A DNA stretch of 64,000 nucleotides from Pseudomonas grimontii (lineage in GTDB: Bacteria > Pseudomonadota > Gammaproteobacteria > Pseudomonadales > Pseudomonadaceae), in NCBI RefSeq assembly GCF_007858185.1, contig NZ_VFES01000021.1, positions 1-64,000 on the forward strand, written 5' to 3'. A program made the position numbers and the translations under genes. Shown here piece by piece: positions 17,320-25,951 of the stretch (position 1 is the first letter of the stretch; each line of letters opens with the position of its first letter). A model generated the notes under the pieces. That model had not been told where the DNA came from and ran no database searches. It saw only the letters and a program-made list of their open reading frames with translations.

Positions 17320-19674
17320 ATGAAGCGCGTCTTGCAGGTTCTCGCGGTTCTGCTGGTGCTGATTGGCCTCGGTGCGGGCTGGTATGTCTACAGCAAGCAA
17401 CCGACCCGCCAGGGCACGGTTGAACTGGCCAACCTGCAAGGCTCCGTCACCGTGCGCTACGACGACCGTGGCGTGCCGCATATTCGCGCCGAGAACGAGA
17501 CCGACCTGTATCGCGCCCTGGGCTACGTGCATGCCCAGGACCGCCTGTTCCAGATGGAGATCATGCGGCGCCTGGCCCGTGGCGAGTTGGCCGAGGTGCT
17601 CGGGCCGAAGCTGCTGGAGACCGACAAGCTGTTCCGCAGCCTGCGCATTCGCGACCGCGCCGCCACCTATGTGGCGCAGCAGGACCATGAATCGGCGCAC
17701 TGGAAGGCCCTGCAAGCCTATCTGGACGGGATCAACCAATATCAGGACAGCCACGCCCGCCCGATGGAGTTCGACGTGCTGGGCATCCCCAGGCGCGCGT
17801 TTACCGCCGAGGACACCATCAGCGTCGCCGGGTACATGGCCTACAGCTTTGCCGCTGCGTTTCGTACCGAGCCCTTGCTGACTTACGTGCGCGACCAACT
17901 GGGCAGCGACTACCTGAAAGTCTTCGACCTCGACTGGCAACCCAAGGGCGCCCTCAACCTGGCCGACAGTGACTGGAAAACCCTCGGCGCCCTCGCCGCC
18001 CTGAGCGAACAGGCGTTGGCCGACAACGGCTTGCCGCAATTCGAGGGCAGCAACGCCTGGGCCATCAGCGGCAGTCGTACCAAGAGCGGCAAACCGCTGC
18101 TGGCGGGTGACCCGCACATCCGTTTCTCGGTGCCATCGGTGTGGTACGAAGCGCAACTGTCGGCACCCGGGTTTGAGCTGTATGGCTACCACAACGCGCT
18201 GGTACCCATGGCGTTCCTGGGGCACAACCTGGATTTCGGCTGGAGCCTGACCATGTTCCAGAACGACGACCTCGACCTGATCGCCGAGAAGGTCAACCCG
18301 GACAACACCAACCAGGTCTGGTACCACGGCCAGTGGGTCGAGATGAGCAGCAGCGAGCAACAGATCGCCGTGAAAGGCCAGGCACCGGTCAGCCTCACCC
18401 TGCGCCAGTCGCCCCACGGCCCGATCGTCAATGACGTGCTCGGCGAGAACGGCGGCAAGACACCGATTGCCATGTGGTGGGCGTTCCTCGACACCCAGAA
18501 CCCGATCCTCGAAGGCTTCTACCAGCTCAACCGCGCCGACACCCTGGCCAAGGCCCGCGCGGCGGCGGCCAAGGTGTCTGCACCGGGGCTGAATATCGTG
18601 TGGGCCAATGCCAAGGGCGATATCGGCTGGTGGGCGGCGGCGCAGTTGCCGATGCGCCCGGCCGGCACCCACGCGGGCTTTATCCTCGACGGCAGCACCG
18701 CCCAGGCCGACAAGCTGGGCTTCTACCCCTTCAGCGCCAACCCTCAGGAAGAAAACCCGGCGCGTGGCTATGTGGTGTCGGCGAATGCCCAGCCGGTGTC
18801 GCCTACCGGCATGGAAATCCCCGGCTATTACAACCTCGCTGACCGTGGCCAGCAGCTGAACGCGCAGTTGAGCGACAAGAGCGTGAAGTGGGATGTGAAC
18901 AACAGCCAGGCCCTGCAACTGGGTACCACCACCGCGTTCGGCCCGCGCCTGCTTGCACCGCTGTTGCCGGTGCTGAGCGAGGTGGTCACGGACCCGGCGC
19001 AGTTGAAGCTGGTGGAACAGCTTGCCAGCTGGAAAGGTGACTATCCGCTGGATTCCACCAGCGCCACGCTGTTCAACCAGTTCCTGTTCAACCTTGCCGA
19101 CGCGGCTTTCCACCCAAAACTGGGCGACGCCATGTTCAAGACCCTGCTCACGACCCGCGTGATCGACGCCGCCCTGCCCCGCCTGGCTGCCGACCCGGCC
19201 TCGCCCTGGTGGGACGGCAAGCGCACCGACACCGTCAAGCGGGCCTGGGACAACAGCCTCGCGCACCTCAAGGCCACCTTCGGCGATGACCCAACGCAAT
19301 GGCAATGGGGCAAGGCCCACACCCTGACCCACGGTCACCCGCTGGGCTCACAAAAGCCCTTGGACCTGATCGTCAACGTCGGCCCGTTCCCGGCACCCGG
19401 CACCCACGAAGTGCCGAACAACCAGTCGGCCGTCATCGGTCCCGCGCCGTGGCCGGTGACCTACGGCCCGTCTACCCGCCGCCTGATCGACTTCGCCGAC
19501 GTGGCCCACGCCCTCACCATCAACCCGGTGGGGCAAAGCGGCGTGCCGTTCGACAAGCACTATGGCGACCAGGCCGAGACCTATATCGAAGGGGGTTACG
19601 AGCAGGCGCATTTCAGTGATGAGGAAGTCACGGCCAATACCCGCGGCACGCTGAAACTGCTGCCGGCGCGATAA
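17320..19674 (+). CDS. hacB: Penicillin acylase family protein, probable acyl-homoserine lactone acylase HacB
   Basis: This 784-residue Ntn-hydrolase is exported by a signal-anchor (residues 3-22). It should self-cleave before the nucleophile Ser244 in FEGSNAWAISGS, giving an alpha chain of about 220 residues and a beta chain of about 540. Conserved GDPHIRFSVPSVWY and SPHGPIVND segments follow. In P. aeruginosa the gene at this locus is HacB, which degrades long-chain acyl-homoserine lactones. Activity here is inferred, and penicillin or other amides are alternatives. I chose the ATG at 17320, 7 nt after TAAGGA, over an ATG two codons upstream. Confidence 0.88.
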   Translation: MKRVLQVLAVLLVLIGLGAGWYVYSKQPTRQGTVELANLQGSVTVRYDDRGVPHIRAENETDLYRALGYVHAQDRLFQMEIMRRLARGELAEVLGPKLLETDKLFRSLRIRDRAATYVAQQDHESAHWKALQAYLDGINQYQDSHARPMEFDVLGIPRRAFTAEDTISVAGYMAYSFAAAFRTEPLLTYVRDQLGSDYLKVFDLDWQPKGALNLADSDWKTLGALAALSEQALADNGLPQFEGSNAWAISGSRTKSGKPLLAGDPHIRFSVPSVWYEAQLSAPGFELYGYHNALVPMAFLGHNLDFGWSLTMFQNDDLDLIAEKVNPDNTNQVWYHGQWVEMSSSEQQIAVKGQAPVSLTLRQSPHGPIVNDVLGENGGKTPIAMWWAFLDTQNPILEGFYQLNRADTLAKARAAAAKVSAPGLNIVWANAKGDIGWWAAAQLPMRPAGTHAGFILDGSTAQADKLGFYPFSANPQEENPARGYVVSANAQPVSPTGMEIPGYYNLADRGQQLNAQLSDKSVKWDVNNSQALQLGTTTAFGPRLLAPLLPVLSEVVTDPAQLKLVEQLASWKGDYPLDSTSATLFNQFLFNLADAAFHPKLGDAMFKTLLTTRVIDAALPRLAADPASPWWDGKRTDTVKRAWDNSLAHLKATFGDDPTQWQWGKAHTLTHGHPLGSQKPLDLIVNVGPFPAPGTHEVPNNQSAVIGPAPWPVTYGPSTRRLIDFADVAHALTINPVGQSGVPFDKHYGDQAETYIEGGYEQAHFSDEEVTANTRGTLKLLPAR

Positions 19675-19707
19675 CCCCTTGGAAATCGGTCAACCTGTGG
19701 AAGGGGC

Positions 19708-20673
19708 TTAGACCGGTGCCGCAAAGTTGAGCCGGAACTGCTGCGGCGTCACGCCCAGCCGACGGTTGAACACGCTGCGCATGTGCTGGGCATCGCGAAA
19801 CCCGCATTGGTAGGCCACGGTCTTCAGCGGCGCATGCGTGCTTTCGAGCATCACCCGCGCCGCATCCACCCGTGCTCGTTCGACAAACTCCGCAGGCGTT
19901 ATCCGCGCTTCACGGGCGAACACCCTGGAGAAGTTGCGCGCGCTCATGTTGGCGGCCCTGGCCAGGTCGGCGATGCTCAGGTCGCCCGTCAGGTTCGCCA
20001 GTACGTATAACTGCACCAGCGCCACTGCCGAGGTGGTTTCGGTGTGAGGGGTGAGGAACGGGCTGAACTGCGACTGCCCGCCCGAACGCTGGGTGAACAC
20101 CACCAGGCGCTTGGCCACGCTCAACGCCACTTCCGGGCCGTGGTCCTGGGCCAGCAGGTACAGCGACAAGTCGATGCCCGCCGTGACGCCTGCCGAGGTG
20201 TAGAGGTTGCCGTCCTGCACGTAGAGACGGTCTGCTTCGACCTGGGCCGAGGGGCACAGATGCGCCAGGTCGGCAGCATCGTTCCAGTGGGTAGTGACGG
20301 TTTTGCCATCCAGCAATCCGGCGCGCGCCAGCATGAAGGCGCCGTTGCAGACAGAACCGAAGCGTTGCGCCCGGGCGGTTGCGCCACGCAGCCAATCATC
20401 GAACTGTGGGCCGAAATCCTCGAACGGCAACTGTGGGCCGCCGGCGACCAGCAGCAGGTCATAGGCTTGCAGGGCTTCGCTGTAATGCCGGTGGGCCTGC
20501 AATGCCAAACCGTTGGAGGCGGCCATGGTGCCGTGGCCCAGCCCGATGACCTCTATCTGGTAGTGATCCTGGGACGGCAGAAAGCGGTTGGCTTCGCAGA
20601 ACACATCCATGGGGCCGGTCACATCCAGTGACTGGACGCCGGGGAAGATCAGGATAGCGACGGTCTTGTGCAT
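19708..20673 (-). CDS. GlxA-family transcriptional regulator (DJ-1/PfpI-AraC fusion)
   Basis: This 321-residue regulator has an N-terminal DJ-1/PfpI-type sensor domain (about 5-185; LIFPGVQSLDVTGP, FGSVCNGAFMLARAGLL with the elbow Cys) and a C-terminal AraC double helix-turn-helix (about 220-315; SIADLARAANMSARNFSRVF, CGFRDAQHMRSVFNRRLG). Relatives sense quaternary amines or amino acids; the ligand here is unknown. The ATG at 20673 was preferred to a GTG four codons upstream. It is convergent with hacB and divergent from the HD-domain gene, a candidate target. Confidence 0.88.
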   Translation of the reverse strand: MHKTVAILIFPGVQSLDVTGPMDVFCEANRFLPSQDHYQIEVIGLGHGTMAASNGLALQAHRHYSEALQAYDLLLVAGGPQLPFEDFGPQFDDWLRGATARAQRFGSVCNGAFMLARAGLLDGKTVTTHWNDAADLAHLCPSAQVEADRLYVQDGNLYTSAGVTAGIDLSLYLLAQDHGPEVALSVAKRLVVFTQRSGGQSQFSPFLTPHTETTSAVALVQLYVLANLTGDLSIADLARAANMSARNFSRVFAREARITPAEFVERARVDAARVMLESTHAPLKTVAYQCGFRDAQHMRSVFNRRLGVTPQQFRLNFAAPV

Positions 20674-20706
20674 GCTCACAGACACCTTTTTCTAGCGGAA
20701 TAAAAT

Positions 20707-20724
20707 GCAAGCCCCCTCCCACAT
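20707..20724. repeat. Single REP arm
   Basis: GCAAGCCCCCTCCCACAT is one arm of the common REPIN family, with no partner nearby. It sits in the 211-bp divergent promoter region between the GlxA-type regulator and the HD-domain gene. Confidence 0.85.
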
Positions 20725-20884
20725 TGGGATTTTCACAGACTTCGAGAGGGCTATCGCCCGCCATACCCTAGCTGATTTCCCCTTGGCACGATGTGGCGGC
20801 AGATTGGCCGGGATCGCACCCTCGTCACCATGGCCGCTTCACGTGCGCGCGACCAGACTGGGGGCTTTCCAGAGGAGAACCACC

Positions 20885-21526
20885 ATGACCATCACCATCG
20901 CCGGCATCAAGATCCCGGACAGCGCCCTGGCCAAGGCCACCACCGAATACATTCGCGACATCGAATCCGACCTGCTCTACCACCACTCCCGCCGAGTGTT
21001 CCTGTTCGGCGCATTGAGCGGTGAGCGCAAACAGTTGGCCTATAACCCGGAGCTGCTTTACGTCGGCGCCATGTTCCATGACCTGGGCCTGGTGGAAGGC
21101 CATCGCAGTGACGACGAGCGCTTCGAAGTGGACGGCGCCAACGCCGCCGCGGCCTTCCTCAAGCCTTACGGGCTGAGCGACGACGATATCGAACAGGTGT
21201 GGCTGTCCATCGCCCTGCACACCACGCCAGGCGTGCCGCAGCACCTGCGCCCGACCGTGGCACTGGTGACAGCCGGCGTCGAAATGGACGTGCTGGGCAT
21301 GGACTACGCCGCGTTCAGCAGCGTGCAGCGCGAAGCCGTGGTGCATGCGCATCCACGCGGTGAAGGGTTCAAGGAGTGCATCATTTGCGCGTTTGCCGAC
21401 GGCTTGCGCCATCGCCCGCAGACCACGTTTGGCAACGTGAAGACCGATGTGCTGGTGGATCAAGAGCCGGGGTTCAAGCCGATGAATTTTGTCGAGGTGA
21501 TTCGCAAGTCGCCGTGGTTGGCGTAG
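20885..21526 (+). CDS. HD-domain hydrolase (cyanamide hydratase-like)
   Basis: This 213-residue metal-dependent HD protein has an upstream histidine pair (YHHSRRVFLFG, residues 33-34), the His65-Asp66 doublet in GAMFHDLGLV and a later IALHTTP histidine. The segment DDERFEVDGANAAAAFL is typical of the cyanamide hydratase-like branch. The true substrate is unknown; small nitriles or nucleotides are possible. GAGGAG-like bases lie before the ATG at 20885. It is divergent from the GlxA-type regulator, which may control it. Confidence 0.83.
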   Translation: MTITIAGIKIPDSALAKATTEYIRDIESDLLYHHSRRVFLFGALSGERKQLAYNPELLYVGAMFHDLGLVEGHRSDDERFEVDGANAAAAFLKPYGLSDDDIEQVWLSIALHTTPGVPQHLRPTVALVTAGVEMDVLGMDYAAFSSVQREAVVHAHPRGEGFKECIICAFADGLRHRPQTTFGNVKTDVLVDQEPGFKPMNFVEVIRKSPWLA

Positions 21527-21546
21527 TTGACTTGAAATGCAATCAA

Positions 21547-21637
21547 ATGTGGGAGGGGGCTTGCCCCCGATTGCTGAGTGTCAGTCACTGCATCTATTGA
21601 CTGACCCACCGCTATCGGGGGCAAGCCCCCTCCCACA
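21547..21637. repeat. REPIN (GGGAGGGGGCTTGCCCCCGAT family)
   Basis: Arms ATGTGGGAGGGGGCTTGCCC (left) and its complement (right) enclose about 40 nt. It lies between the convergent HD-domain and spuH genes and ends 4 nt before the spuH stop codon. Confidence 0.93.
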
Positions 21638-21640
21638 CCT

Positions 21641-22525
21641 TTAGACCGGCGCTGGAGCCCGACGCTTGTCCGGCTGCTGCCAGCCGTCCGCCGCGGCTTC
21701 TTCGATGGCTTGCTGGATGGCCTTCTTGCGCATCTCTTCGGCACGCCGGCTGAAGAACCACACCAGGAACGTCACCAGCGACACCGCCAGCAGAATCAGG
21801 CTGGCCACGGCGTTGATCTCGGGTTTAACCCCCAGGCGCACCGCCGAGAACACTTCCATCGGCAACGTCGTCGAACCCGGCCCCGAGACGAAGCTGGCCA
21901 GTACCAGGTCATCCAGGGACAGTGCGAACGACATCATGCCGCCCGCCGCCAACGACGGCGCGATCATCGGGATGGTGATCAGGAAGAACACCTTCCACGG
22001 CCGCGCCCCCAGGTCCATCGCCGCTTCTTCGATCGACAGGTCCAGCTCACGCAGGCGCGCCGATACCACCACCGCCACATACGCCGCACAGAACGTGGTG
22101 TGGGCGATCCAGATGGTGACGATGCCACGCTCCTGGGGCCAGCCGATCATCTGCGCCATGGCCACGAACAGCAGCAACAGCGACAGACCGGTGATCACTT
22201 CCGGCATCACCAACGGCGCGGTCACCAGGCCGCCGAACAGCGTGCGGCCCTTGAACTGGCTGATGCGCGTCAGCACAAACGCCGCCAACGTACCCAGCGC
22301 AACAGCGGCCACCGCCGTGTAGCAGGCGATTTCCAGGGACCGGGCCACCGAGCCCATCAACTGGGTGTTGTCCAGCAGGCCCACGTACCACTTGATCGAC
22401 CACCCGCCCCACACCGTTACCAGCTTGGGTTCGTTGAACGAGTAGATCACCAGGATCAGCATCGGCAGGTAGATGAACAACAACCCCGCCACCAGCATGA
22501 AGCTTGAGAAACTGACGCGCTTCAT
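21641..22525 (-). CDS. spuH: Polyamine ABC transporter permease SpuH (PotI type)
   Basis: This 294-residue inner-membrane permease has six predicted helices. The binding-protein-dependent transport signature is EEAAMDLGARPWKVFFLITIP, the coupling helix that contacts the ATPase. It pairs with SpuG to form the putrescine/spermidine channel. Its ATG overlaps the spuG stop by 4 nt. The C-terminal 40 residues are a charged cytoplasmic tail (RRAEEMRKKAIQQAIEEA). Confidence 0.94.
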   Translation of the reverse strand: MKRVSFSSFMLVAGLLFIYLPMLILVIYSFNEPKLVTVWGGWSIKWYVGLLDNTQLMGSVARSLEIACYTAVAAVALGTLAAFVLTRISQFKGRTLFGGLVTAPLVMPEVITGLSLLLLFVAMAQMIGWPQERGIVTIWIAHTTFCAAYVAVVVSARLRELDLSIEEAAMDLGARPWKVFFLITIPMIAPSLAAGGMMSFALSLDDLVLASFVSGPGSTTLPMEVFSAVRLGVKPEINAVASLILLAVSLVTFLVWFFSRRAEEMRKKAIQQAIEEAAADGWQQPDKRRAPAPV

Positions 22526-23442
22526 ATCTTGCCCTCCATCTCTTTGGCTTGGCTGCGGTTAAACAGAATGATCGGCACGATCAGGATCGCCAGCATCACT
22601 ACCGCCAGGGCAGACGCCACCGGCCAGTCACGGTTGTTGAAGAACTCTTGCCACAACACTTTACCGATCATCAGGGTTTCCGGGCCGCCGAGCAGTTCCG
22701 GGATCACGAACTCGCCCACCACCGGGATAAACACCAGCATGCAGCCGGCGATGATGCCGTTCTTGGACAGCGGCACGGTGATTTTCCAGAAGCTGTTGAA
22801 GGTGCTCGAACCCAGGTCCGAGGCGGCTTCCAACAGGCTCTGGTCATGCTTCACCAGGTTGGCGTACAGCGGCAGGATCATAAACGGCAGGTACGAATAG
22901 ACCACGCCGATATACACCGCAATGTTGGTGTTGAGGATCTGCAGCGGCTCGTTGATCAGCCCCATGGACATCAGGAAGCCATTGAGCAACCCGTTGTTGC
23001 TGAGGATGCCCATCCACGCATACACGCGGATCAGGATTGCGGTCCAGGTCGGCATCATGATCAGCAGCACCAGCACGGTCTGCATCTCTTTGCGCGCGGT
23101 GGCAATGGCATAGGCCATCGGATAGCCGATCAGCAGGCACAGCAGCGTGCTGAAAAACGCCATCTTCAGCGAGCCCAGGTACGCCGCGATGTACAGCTCA
23201 TCACCTGCCAGCAAACTGTAGTTGGCCAGGTTCAGCACCACCTGCAGTTTCTGCTCAACGTAGGTGTAGATCTCGGTGTACGGCGGAATCGCCACGTCGG
23301 CTTCGGCGAAGCTGATTTTCAGGACAATGAAAAACGGCAAGGCGAAAAACAGGAACAGCCACAGGAACGGGATCCCGATGACCACCTGCTTGCCACTGGG
23401 GACGATGCGGTGCAAGCGCCGCTTGAGCTTCTTTATGTTCAT
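22522..23442 (-). CDS. spuG: Polyamine ABC transporter permease SpuG (PotH type)
   Basis: This 306-residue inner-membrane permease has an N-terminal basic segment and six predicted helices. The EAA-type loop is LLEAASDLGSSTFNSFWKIT. I chose the ATG at 23442 (MNIKKLKRRLHRIV), which overlaps the spuF stop by 4 nt; an upstream start would lie 12 codons inside spuF. It is translationally coupled on both sides within the importer operon. Confidence 0.94.
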   Translation of the reverse strand: MNIKKLKRRLHRIVPSGKQVVIGIPFLWLFLFFALPFFIVLKISFAEADVAIPPYTEIYTYVEQKLQVVLNLANYSLLAGDELYIAAYLGSLKMAFFSTLLCLLIGYPMAYAIATARKEMQTVLVLLIMMPTWTAILIRVYAWMGILSNNGLLNGFLMSMGLINEPLQILNTNIAVYIGVVYSYLPFMILPLYANLVKHDQSLLEAASDLGSSTFNSFWKITVPLSKNGIIAGCMLVFIPVVGEFVIPELLGGPETLMIGKVLWQEFFNNRDWPVASALAVVMLAILIVPIILFNRSQAKEMEGKI

Positions 23443-24581
23443 GTGCGCAGTACCACGCCGCTGTCGTCTTCCCACCACACGTACACCTGGTCACCCCAGG
23501 TTGGGCGCTGGCCACGGCGTTCGGCGTTGGCCACGAAGGACTGCACCAGCTTGCCGCTCGGCAGCTCGACGTAGAACACCGAGTGGCCGCCCAGGTAGGC
23601 GATGTCGTGCACCTTGCCGCTGGACCAGTTGTGCTCGCAGGTCGGCATTTCGGTGGTGACCAGCAGTTTTTCCGGGCGGATGGCGTAGGTCACCGACTTG
23701 TCTTCCACCGAGGTGGCGATGCCGTAGCCGACGTAGATGTCACGGTCCAGGTCCGGGCACTTGAGCACCGCGTGGCCTTCGGCGTCATCCACCACCTGGG
23801 TATCGAAAATGTTGACGTTACCGATGAATTCGCACACCAGGCGGCTGGTCGGTGTCTCGTAGATGTCGATCGGGCTGCCGATCTGGGCGATCCAGCCCAG
23901 GTGCATGATCGCGATGCGCTCGGCCATGGTCATGGCCTCTTCCTGGTCGTGCGTCACCATCACGCAGGTCACGCCGACGCGCTCGATGATCTCTACCAGT
24001 TCGAGTTGCATCTGCGAGCGCAGCTTTTTATCGAGGGCGCCCATCGGCTCATCGAGCAGCAGCAGTTTCGGGCGCTTGGCCAGGGAGCGGGCCAACGCCA
24101 CACGCTGACGCTGGCCACCGGACAACTGGTGCGGCTTGCGCTTGGCGTACTGGCTCATCTGTACCAGCTTGAGCATTTCGGCCACGCGGGCATCGACCTC
24201 GGCCTTGGGGATCTTGTCCTGTTGCAGGCCGAATGCGATGTTCTGCGCCACGGTCATGTGTGGGAACAAGGCGTAGGACTGGAACATCATGTTGATCGGC
24301 CGCTCGTAGGGCGGCATATCGGTGATGTCCACACCGTCGAGGTAAATCCGACCTTCAGTCGGGCGCTCGAAACCTGCGAGCATGCGCAGCAGGGTGGACT
24401 TGCCCGAACCCGAACCGCCGAGCAAGGCGAAGATCTCGCCTTTCTTGATTTCCAGGGACACATCGTCCACGGCAATCGTCTCGTCGAACTTCTTCGTGAC
24501 CCGGTCGATTTTGACCAGCACCTTTTTCGGTGTCTGGTCGCCCTCGAGGGCTTTCTTATAGGCGCCGGAGGCAACTGCCAT
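23439..24581 (-). CDS. spuF: Polyamine ABC transporter ATP-binding protein SpuF (PotG type)
   Basis: This 380-residue ATPase drives polyamine import. Its Walker A is GGSGSGKST (residues 55-63), the signature is LSGGQRQRVALARSL, Walker B is LLLLDEP, and an H-loop (MVTHDQEEAM) follows. A C-terminal TOBE-type regulatory domain (about 290-380) completes the PotA/PotG architecture. GGGAG precedes the ATG. It begins 66 nt after spuE and overlaps spuG. Confidence 0.95.
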   Translation of the reverse strand: MAVASGAYKKALEGDQTPKKVLVKIDRVTKKFDETIAVDDVSLEIKKGEIFALLGGSGSGKSTLLRMLAGFERPTEGRIYLDGVDITDMPPYERPINMMFQSYALFPHMTVAQNIAFGLQQDKIPKAEVDARVAEMLKLVQMSQYAKRKPHQLSGGQRQRVALARSLAKRPKLLLLDEPMGALDKKLRSQMQLELVEIIERVGVTCVMVTHDQEEAMTMAERIAIMHLGWIAQIGSPIDIYETPTSRLVCEFIGNVNIFDTQVVDDAEGHAVLKCPDLDRDIYVGYGIATSVEDKSVTYAIRPEKLLVTTEMPTCEHNWSSGKVHDIAYLGGHSVFYVELPSGKLVQSFVANAERRGQRPTWGDQVYVWWEDDSGVVLRT

Positions 24582-24647
24582 TTACGAAACTCCCAAAAAA
24601 AAGAGTGCAGTTCGCCCGAGGCGGGCGAACCCAGGATAGTGTGAGCC

Positions 24648-25742
24648 TTACTTGCCCGTCTTGACCTTGGTCCAGCTACGGGTCATTAAACGCTGCACTT
24701 TCGGGGGTAGCTCGAAGTTGACGAATGTCCTGTCGAGAACCGCCTGCGGTGGGTAAACCGCTTCGTCGGTGCGTATCGATTGCTCCATCAGCTTGTCCGC
24801 CCCTGGGTTAGGGTTGGCATAGCCGACGGTGTCACTGACCTGGGCGATCACCTCAGGTTTCAGTAAATAGTTGATGAAGGCGTGGGCTTCCTTGACGTTG
24901 GTGGCATCCTTGGGGATCGCCAGCACGTCAAACCACAGGTTGCCGCCTTCTTTCGGAATTGCGTAGGCGATATTCACGCCTTTGCCCGCTTCGCTTGCGC
25001 GAGCCTTGGCCTGGAACACATCGCCGGAGAACCCGGCAGCCACGCAGATGTTGCCGTTGGCCAGGTCCGAGATGTATTTGGAAGAATGGAAGTAGGTCAC
25101 GTAGGGCCGCACTTTGAGCAGCTTTTCTTCGGCCTTCTTGTAGTCTTCAGGGTCGGTGCTGTTGGGGTTCAGACCCATGTAGTTGAGTACTGCCGGCAGC
25201 ATTTCATCCGCCGAATCCATGAAGGACACACCGCAGGTGGCCAGCTTCTTCATGTTTTCCGGTTCGAACAACACGGCCCAGGAGTCGATCTTGTCGACAC
25301 CCAGCACTTCCTTCACTTTGTCGACGTTGTAACCGATGCCATTGGTACCCCACAGGTACGGCACGGCGTACTGATTGCCCGGGTCATTCTTCTCCAGGCG
25401 CTTGAGCAACGCAGGGTCCAGGTTGGCGTAATTAGTCAGCAGCGACTTATCGAGCTTCTGGAACGCCCCGGCCTTGATCTGCTTGCCGAGGAAGTGGTTG
25501 GACGGCACCACCACGTCATAGCCGGTACGCCCGGCCAGTAACTTGCCTTCGAGGGTTTCGTTGGAATCAAACACGTCATACACGGGTTTGATGCCGGTGG
25601 CCTTTTCGAAGTTGGCCAGGGTGTCGGAGCCGATGTAATCCGACCAGTTATAAATATGCACGGTCGGTGCGGCCTGCACGCTGAGAGCCAGCGTGATACC
25701 TGCACCTACCAGCAAGGCTTGGCGAAATAAAGAAATTGGCAA
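24648..25742 (-). CDS. spuE: Periplasmic spermidine-preferring binding protein SpuE
   Basis: This 364-residue PotF-type binding protein has a signal peptide of about 24 residues. The ligand-site segments are YNWSDYIGSDTLANFEK and VVVPSNHFLGKQIKAG. Trp270 in GGNLWFDVLAIPK is the position that in P. aeruginosa SpuE/SpuD separates spermidine (Trp) from putrescine (Phe) binding. The best start is a TTG at 25742 preceded by AGAGGA, because no in-frame ATG keeps the signal peptide. It is a tandem paralogue of spuD, separated from it by a REPIN. Confidence 0.92.
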   Translation of the reverse strand: MPISLFRQALLVGAGITLALSVQAAPTVHIYNWSDYIGSDTLANFEKATGIKPVYDVFDSNETLEGKLLAGRTGYDVVVPSNHFLGKQIKAGAFQKLDKSLLTNYANLDPALLKRLEKNDPGNQYAVPYLWGTNGIGYNVDKVKEVLGVDKIDSWAVLFEPENMKKLATCGVSFMDSADEMLPAVLNYMGLNPNSTDPEDYKKAEEKLLKVRPYVTYFHSSKYISDLANGNICVAAGFSGDVFQAKARASEAGKGVNIAYAIPKEGGNLWFDVLAIPKDATNVKEAHAFINYLLKPEVIAQVSDTVGYANPNPGADKLMEQSIRTDEAVYPPQAVLDRTFVNFELPPKVQRLMTRSWTKVKTGK

Positions 25743-25850
25743 GTGGAGGTCCTCTTAAATAGTTGGGCCTTAAAGTTGTTGCCCGGCAACAAAACCGGCG
25801 CGCAACTTACCCTCGATAAACCGATCCGGCAAAACTTTCTGACATTTAAT

Positions 25851-25940
25851 GTGTGGGAGGGGGCTTGCCCCCGATGGCGGCGTGTCAGCTTGCAAATGTG
25901 TTTCTGATACAACGCCATCGGGGGCAAGCCCCCTCCCACA
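25851..25940. repeat. REPIN between spuD and spuE
   Basis: GTGTGGGAGGGGGCTTGCCC and its complement flank about 40 nt. It lies inside what is probably one operon, in the 209-nt gap between two binding-protein genes. It may therefore modulate read-through or stabilise the upstream message. Confidence 0.93.
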
Positions 25941-25951
25941 GGTTCTAAGGC

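Noticed and set aside
17188..19338. A 716-codon open frame antisense to the acylase gene
   Set aside because: It is a shadow of a high-GC coding strand: composition rich in Gln/His/Arg/Gly, no recognisable domain, and it fully overlaps the well-supported hacB.
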